Positions 58,495-64,000 of a stretch of DNA of 64,000 nucleotides are shown in pieces (the stretch's first letter is position 1; each line of letters begins with the position of its first letter). Made by a program: the position numbers and the translations under genes. The notes below the pieces were generated by a model. The model had not been told where the DNA came from and searched no databases. It saw nothing but the letters and a program-made list of their open reading frames with translations. Origin of the DNA: Lineus longissimus (lineage: Eukaryota > Nemertea > Pilidiophora > Heteronemertea > Lineidae); contig NC_088311.1 of assembly GCF_910592395.1 (NCBI RefSeq), positions 7,814,501 to 7,878,500 of the forward strand. Direction: 5' to 3'.

Positions 58495-61013
58495 TCAAGT
58501 TCCAATTTCCTTCTGTGCAGGGGGTCGTCTGATGTTATTTCTCTGTACTGCTTGCGTAATCCAGTCGATACCCTCATGAACTCCCTCTCTGGAATGAGAA
58601 ATTGCTAATACATTGTAATAAAAGACAAGGATTTGGGAAAGGATGCTGTCAATTCATTCTCAGTAAGACTAAGGCAAACCACAGCTCTGAAAAATGTTTT
58701 GGGTCACCGTATTTGCTGAGAACAAAACTAAACCAAATGTTTTTCCCCCAGGAAACCAAAACTGAGATCAGAGCATGAACCAGGACATGACAAGAGCAAT
58801 TTTTTTACAGTAAAGCAGGACAAAAGTACACTAGAGGAAGTCTACACTGCCAGAGAGGGAGAGACAATCACTCTTACTATCACACAAAGACGTGTTCCAA
58901 CCGAGAATCAACCCTATGACCTCATGGGAGGCAGGTGTTGACGTAGACTCACCCAGTTATTGCTGCTGTCCCTAACACTTTACAATCTCTGCGTCCAATG
59001 TGATGAGCGCTATCTCGGAATTGGGTCTTAATATCTGACACAGTCATATGACCCTGAAAGACAGATATGAATGATGAGTGCATGGTAATACATGTTGTAT
59101 GAATCAAAATTAGTTAAATGATCATTTCTAGCCCATTTAGAATAGAAGTGCAAACATATATTTTAAAGCAGGTTTTATAGACTGCGATCTGTTTGAAGTG
59201 CAGTGGAGAACAGTAGTCCTGTCCATCATAAAAAACCTCATGAAATAACACAGATATGGCAATACATTGCCTCTGTCAACTTCAATTTGAACGCTTTATT
59301 CAAACCGAGGAACAAGTCCTCTATCAACCAACGCTTACCTCCAGATCTTGTTTATTAGCCAAAATCAATAAAGGCACCCCATCTAATACATCGCTGGTGA
59401 TCATTTTTTCTGAAAAGAATAATTTTGGACAACATCTATCAGAGTGACACCTACTGCTTGAAGAACACATAGCTTTATTCTTGTATACATGTAAGTACCA
59501 CCACTAGTACTACATGTACTTGTAATTGATATCACTATGTTTCATTCCAAAGTTCTGAGGCAACTGGAAGTGTGGGTCAAGGCATTTGGTAATAACGTTT
59601 TGTCTTTAGACTATATCAATCCAAGTGATTGAAACCACTCCAGCAAACCCCAAAACATATACAGTAGAAGCTCTCTATTAAGAACACCCATGGGACTGAC
59701 AAGTGCTGTCCTTAATAGAGAGGTGTCCTGATTAGAGAGGTCAAATTGCATGGAAAGAAGCAATTTGGGTAAAACGAGTGTCGCTAATAGAGAGGTTGTC
59801 CTTAATAGAGGTGTCCGCTAAAGGAGGTTCCACTGTATCTTCAAAAGCATGAAATCAAGATCGATGAACGTGACATAGTCAGCACAAACTTACCAAAAGC
59901 GACTTTTGATTCCTCAACTCGTTCTCTATCATTTGAATCAATGACATAGATGAGAGCATGGGATTCTGCATAATACTGTAAAAAAAAGAACATTGAATAA
60001 AACATTCTGAAAGATAACATGAAATACCATGTGAAACAGGTGTTTGAAAACAAACAAGTTAGAACCGAAGGACAAACTTATATACAGTGAACTTGGTCCT
60101 GTGATCGAAGTTTCAGATATTGTGGATTTGATCCCACATACGAACCACCTTCCTTGTGCAAATACCTTTACTCTGCCTTGATATCTGGGCCATCTTAATA
60201 AATGTATTTCACCCGAAGAACTTAAATTTGAAGAAAATCAGCTAAATAACAATGTTAATACTGTTACATGACGCACCTTATCCCATAGTGCCTGCAAGTC
60301 TTCCTGGCCTCCTAAATCCCAGAAGTTTAATCGGGTAGAACCAATGTCGATCTTGCCAACTGAAAATGGAAGTATAGCGCATGCACGGTTGGTTGTGTTG
60401 TACAAAGTTACAGTTAAAGCTGTCTTGCTGCTTTGCACTGACAGCATTTCTTAACAGCTTTTCTTTCAGCAATTCAGTTTCATCACTTTTCAAAGTTAGA
60501 CACTGCAACTAGTGTATGGTGGTTTCCCTGTATTGACCTAGATGTTGTCTATGGCCAATGTATGTTTCTAAGAAAACATAATAAAGCCTTTTTCCTTTAC
60601 TTACTGTTCAAACCAACTGTACTGGTTATTTTTGATAAATTCATTCCTTTGTTCTTGTTGAACTGTGTCTTGGATTGCTCCAAATATGTCTGAAAATGAA
60701 AAAGGCATAATAAACACATGAAGGGATAACCGATAATCACCACCATATGGGAATTGTTTAACTAAAGACACTGCGGAGGATATTGGAGGAAGGGCCTGAG
60801 GAGGAGCCGTTACCCATCTAACGTCACAACAGACTACAGAATATGGAAAGAAGTTGAAATGTTTTGCTTTCAACAATATGCAATTTTTCTCCCAGATAAT
60901 TCCCACTCGAAGGAGCATACCGTTTTGCCAGCATCATCCAGCCCAAGTATCAATACATAGTACTCCTCCTTCTGGAAAAGGTACTTCCACAACCCAGACA
61001 GTAAAGCATACAT
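58495..61013 (-). CDS. ARFRP1: ADP-ribosylation factor-related protein 1
   Basis: An Arf-family GTPase of the trans-Golgi that acts upstream of ARL1. Exons in order: 60921-61013, 60605-60689, 60277-60359, 59894-59975, 59339-59409, 58953-59053, 58495-58588 (609 nt, 202 residues; human 201). The start MYALLSGLWKYLFQKEEYYV lacks Gly2, so there is no N-myristoylation, as in the family. G1 is GLDDAGKT (24-31), where most relatives have GLDNAGKT. The switch 1 region has ITSTVGLN, G3 is WDLGGQE (73-79), VIDSNDRER follows, and G4 is NKQD (133-136). The acceptor directly abuts the ATG, so the 5' UTR sits in an upstream exon. Confidence 0.95.
59662..59835 (-). mobile_element. Short TIR element (MITE-like) in ARFRP1 intron
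   Basis: 174 bp from CAGTAGAAGCTC to GAGGTTCCACTG, flanked by TA, in reverse orientation to the 57212 copy and inside the intron between exons 4 and 5. Confidence 0.82.
60095..60185 (+). repeat. Possible tRNA-like SINE fragment (ARFRP1 intron)
   Basis: 'gtggatttgatcccacat' resembles a tRNA B box and arm. It is followed by 'ccttgtgcaaatacctttactctgcc', which recalls the conserved post-head core of many marine SINEs. Heavily decayed. Confidence 0.35.
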
Positions 61014-61873
61014 CTGAAAGGAAAAGGGATAAAACATATTCAACATACAATTTACGATGTTATCAATATGAATATAGAATAGTGTCACTCAGATATCTTG
61101 CAGTGATTTAAAATGCTGCAGATTTCAATTGAACATAGTGAACTTATCACTACAAATCTTCATTTCAAATGACTAAGCACTGCCACCACCAGCAATCGGC
61201 ACTTCATACCTGGCCCAGTTATCTCCCCCCCCCCCCCCCCCCCCCGTTCTGCCATCTCCATTACTCCAAGCCCAGGCAAAGGCCACTGCCATGGTAATCA
61301 TCCTAGTAGATATAACAACTGATTTTGTGAGACCTGGTGGGCTGTGATGACATGGCATAATAAAGATGTTTGGATGAGAGTGACTCAGACTCAGTGAGTT
61401 ATGAGTCATTTCAGATAGTCAGACGAGCAAAATAATGTCTTCTTTTGCTTCATTCCTCTCGATCTCATTACTCAAATAGCCAGATTTTACACAGGGTATC
61501 AAGGAATATAAAAGCTAAACCATCAACACTTTACCTTGTGAAAACGAACACTAAAACCCTTTCAAAACCAGCAAAAAATGTACAATTTTCTACTTTTTTA
61601 TAAAATTATGGAGGCTGACATATTGGAATAGCCCGTATGTTGTTGTGATTGTCGGTTCCTCAAAGTATTCGTCTGCATACCGGGCAGTATTTTAAACCCT
61701 TCCTGGTTCCTCTTCAATTATAACCACGCTTAATATTACCTCGGTAAGGGGAAATGTTTACTTTGTTTAGTCTATAGCATAACATGTAACAGAATTTGCC
61801 TCAAATTTTCTAAAAGCAAAATAAGTGAGTTGTGATTCCCGAAGACCAAATCATCAGCTTCAACAAATTCATC
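61014..61873. promoter_or_regulatory. Head-to-head promoter region of ARFRP1 and RPF1
   Basis: 860 bp separate the two divergent ATGs and must hold the ARFRP1 leader exon as well as both starts. A run of 21 C lies at 61225-61245. The RPF1 start codon sits in ATCATGGCGG, a context similar to YY1-type sites found at many housekeeping starts. Exact start sites were not placed. Confidence 0.5.
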
Positions 61874-63757
61874 ATGGCGGACAAGAAACATGCTGTTGAC
61901 GAAATGCCACTTCCAAAACGCAATATATCCGAAATAAAGAATAAATTTAGACGTGCCGAGGCATACAGAGAACAGAAAAAGGAACAAAGAAAGGTTAGAC
62001 ATGACAATTAGACAAGATATACATAATTCGATTGCTTTTAGAGTTCAAAATTGGTAACCAAATCTCCCAACTCAAAAAAATAGAGAGGTTGAGAAATATT
62101 ATGTGTACGTATGCGTATACCATTACTCATCATCACACTTGAAAGATTGTTGTGGATGTCCTTTGTTATCCTACACTGCAGGACACAGAAATATGTTTCC
62201 TCCTAGAGCCTGACCCTGTCCATATCTATTCTAACCTCGACATGATGTCTATGACGTGTATTGTGTCCCTGTTTTTCAGGTAAAAAAGACCGAGAAGAAG
62301 CGCAAATTGCAAGAAGCAAAAGCCCTGGGTGAAGATGTAAGTTTCGTCAAAGCCTTGACTGCAATGCACTACAGCAGGGCTTACTTGATAACAGTCCAAA
62401 TGTCCTTCCAAATTGTCTAGACCCCTGTATAGTGTATATCATATGAATTATCATTTTCTATTGTGAGAAAAATGAATGCAACTGTGTTTATATTCTGCAC
62501 AAGAGAAAGATAAGAATTTTCAATCCTTCTTGAATTGTGCAGGTCACTCTCAACACCCCTCTCAATCATGCAACTCGTTGTTTAGTATAAAAATAAGTCA
62601 TAATCCATGCTTATGCTTTATTATGTGCTGCGTTTTCAAGCAAAATACTCTTCATTGACTTTCTGCTTTCATCACCCTTTCAGGCTCCTCCAAAGAAGAT
62701 CCCCAAGACATTGGAGAACATGCGTGTTCACGATGAGACCATGGTTGATCCCACTGATGAAGAGGTGGCACTTGATCAGAGTCAGGATGAGATGTCCGCC
62801 TACTTCAACAGAAAAACTACCCCAAAGGTGCTCATTACCACAAGTGATAGACCAAAATCTGTAAGTAATATCAGAATAGATGATTCCCAGGCCGGCCAAT
62901 TTGTTTTGGCACTGCAGAGATTTGACCTGGGTAGCTAATTTTGATGTCACGGAATTGGAAAAGTTACATAAAACCTAAATTACTCAGATATCACGAGTTA
63001 AAAGGCTAGTAGTAGGGCATGGCTTAGTAGTAGGGCATGGCACCTACTCTGTTTAGTGAACTGTTCATCCTGATATTGCATTCTTCTTTTGCTTTTCAGA
63101 GAACCAACAAGTTCTGCAAGGAATTAAAAAAGTCCATCCCAAATTCGGAGATCTACTACCGGCGAGGTTTAGATCTTAAAAAGATCATACCACAGGCAGT
63201 TGCCAAAGATTACACAGATCTGATAGTTATCAATGAAGACAGAAATCAACCAAGTATCCTTGAAAAACAATTGGTGTTCAGTGTTTCATGCATTAGACAA
63301 ATAATGATTAGTATCTAATTGAGTTATTGAGTATTAAGTCCTTTGTCAACTGTGGTAGACATGCTCGGGGTTATCATTATTAGGATTTGTTTCTTCCGAT
63401 GTACCGGCTAGGATTTTAGGAACAAAAACTCCAGGCTCTTCACTATGCAACTTATGTATATAGAGAGAATACAGGGTCTATCGGATGAGACCGACCTTGG
63501 CATGGCCCCTAGTACCTGAGTAGTATAATTCCCACGCAGGAGGTTCAAGAATGTAACCTGTAGTGGACTCACGGATCCAAATATCAAATATTGGTAGATA
63601 AGCCGTATGATCGATTGATTGATCTTTAGGTGTACATCCACTTCTAATTTCGACTTTCTTTAACCGACTCCCAGATGGCATGGTGATATCACATCTTCCT
63701 GATGGACCCACTGCTCACTTTAAAATGTCAAGTGTACAATTAACGACTGACTTAAAA
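61874..63757 (+). CDS. RPF1: Ribosome production factor 1 (Brix domain), 3' part beyond the window
   Basis: A nucleolar factor for 60S subunit assembly. Exons seen: 61874-61993, 62280-62336, 62684-62860, 63100-63253, 63675-63757, with a donor after the last (GTGGGT). It begins [23 protein letters not shown], then a long Lys/Glu-rich region, then the family signatures [50 protein letters not shown] and [18 protein letters not shown], which start the Brix domain. About 197 residues are present. The rest of the Brix domain lies outside the window. All junctions are in frame. Confidence 0.94.
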
Positions 63758-63844
63758 GTGGGTATTAAATAGCCAATGAAATTTTGTACTGAGCACATAC
63801 ATGTGTGTGGTATGACATGTTTGAGCATTGTACATTGAGATTGG

Positions 63845-64000
63845 TGGAATTAGTGGTTGGAGAACCGCCCTCATCATCAAGTGGGTTCAACTCTTTGAAG
63901 AATCTCTTCTATTTCATCCTTGCATCTTGAGCAAGACACTTAGTCCTACCTGTTAATAATGCAATATCTAAGGGTATATATCTATCAAGGATGCAATACC
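63845..64000 (+). repeat. tRNA-derived SINE fragment in RPF1 intron
   Basis: An A-box-like 'tagtggttgga' (63851) and B-box-like GTGGGTTCAACTC (63881) are followed by 'atcttgagcaagacactta'. The order tRNA head then 'TTGAGCAAGACACTT' core is typical of tRNA-headed SINEs of marine invertebrates and fish. The 3' end is at or beyond the window end. Confidence 0.6.

Noticed and set aside
63845-63900. Possible functional tRNA gene
   Set aside because: A- and B-box-like pieces are present but the acceptor and anticodon arms do not pair, and a SINE-type core follows.

Overview
The window looks like nuclear DNA of an invertebrate metazoan, probably marine. It carries ordinary animal genes with short GT-AG introns, sits in an AT-rich background, and is full of short non-autonomous repeats of types I associate with marine invertebrate genomes. 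Nothing bacterial, viral or organellar was seen. I cannot name the species. Every gene model below was built by joining exons by eye at GT-AG junctions, and each keeps one reading frame across all junctions.

Layout: (1) 1-8.03 kb has no recognisable gene; it holds a three-copy tandem repeat, an old copy of a modular repeat and two MITEs. (2) 8.04-10.25 kb (+) is RPS12, a ribosomal protein gene whose introns hold five box C/D snoRNA-like units in two interleaved families. (3) 11.5-15.65 kb (-) is EIF2B3, the eIF2B gamma subunit, complete in 10 coding exons. (4) 15.7-19.8 kb is repeat-rich spacer containing a modular repeat with a nested retroposon. (5) 19.84-31.2 kb (+) is AGBL5/CCP5, a tubulin deglutamylase, with about 14 coding exons and two possible C-termini; its 3' UTR contains a 64-bp minisatellite. 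(6) 34.05-35.8 kb (+) is RPS21. (7) 35.8-38.3 kb is spacer. (8) 40.8-44.7 kb (-) is syntenin (SDCBP). (9) 46.47-54.74 kb (+) is an SLC6 transporter of the glycine-transporter type with a TATA promoter. (10) 58.5-61.0 kb (-) is ARFRP1. (11) 61.87 kb to the window end (+) is RPF1, truncated by the window. ARFRP1 and RPF1 are head to head.

The genes do not form one pathway. Four serve protein synthesis or ribosome building (RPS12, EIF2B3, RPS21, RPF1), two serve membrane traffic (ARFRP1, syntenin), one modifies tubulin and one moves a neurotransmitter or amino acid. Both ribosomal protein genes share a promoter layout: a CACGTG E-box upstream of a pyrimidine-rich TOP-like start and a short leader exon.

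The most interesting observations are the RPS12 snoRNA array (one family conserves a 9-nt complement to 18S rRNA), the modular repeat that spreads a DR3-spaced nuclear-receptor-type motif in nearly every unit, the alternative C-terminus and enlarged catalytic insert of AGBL5, and a tripled mini-exon-like unit in the first kilobase.
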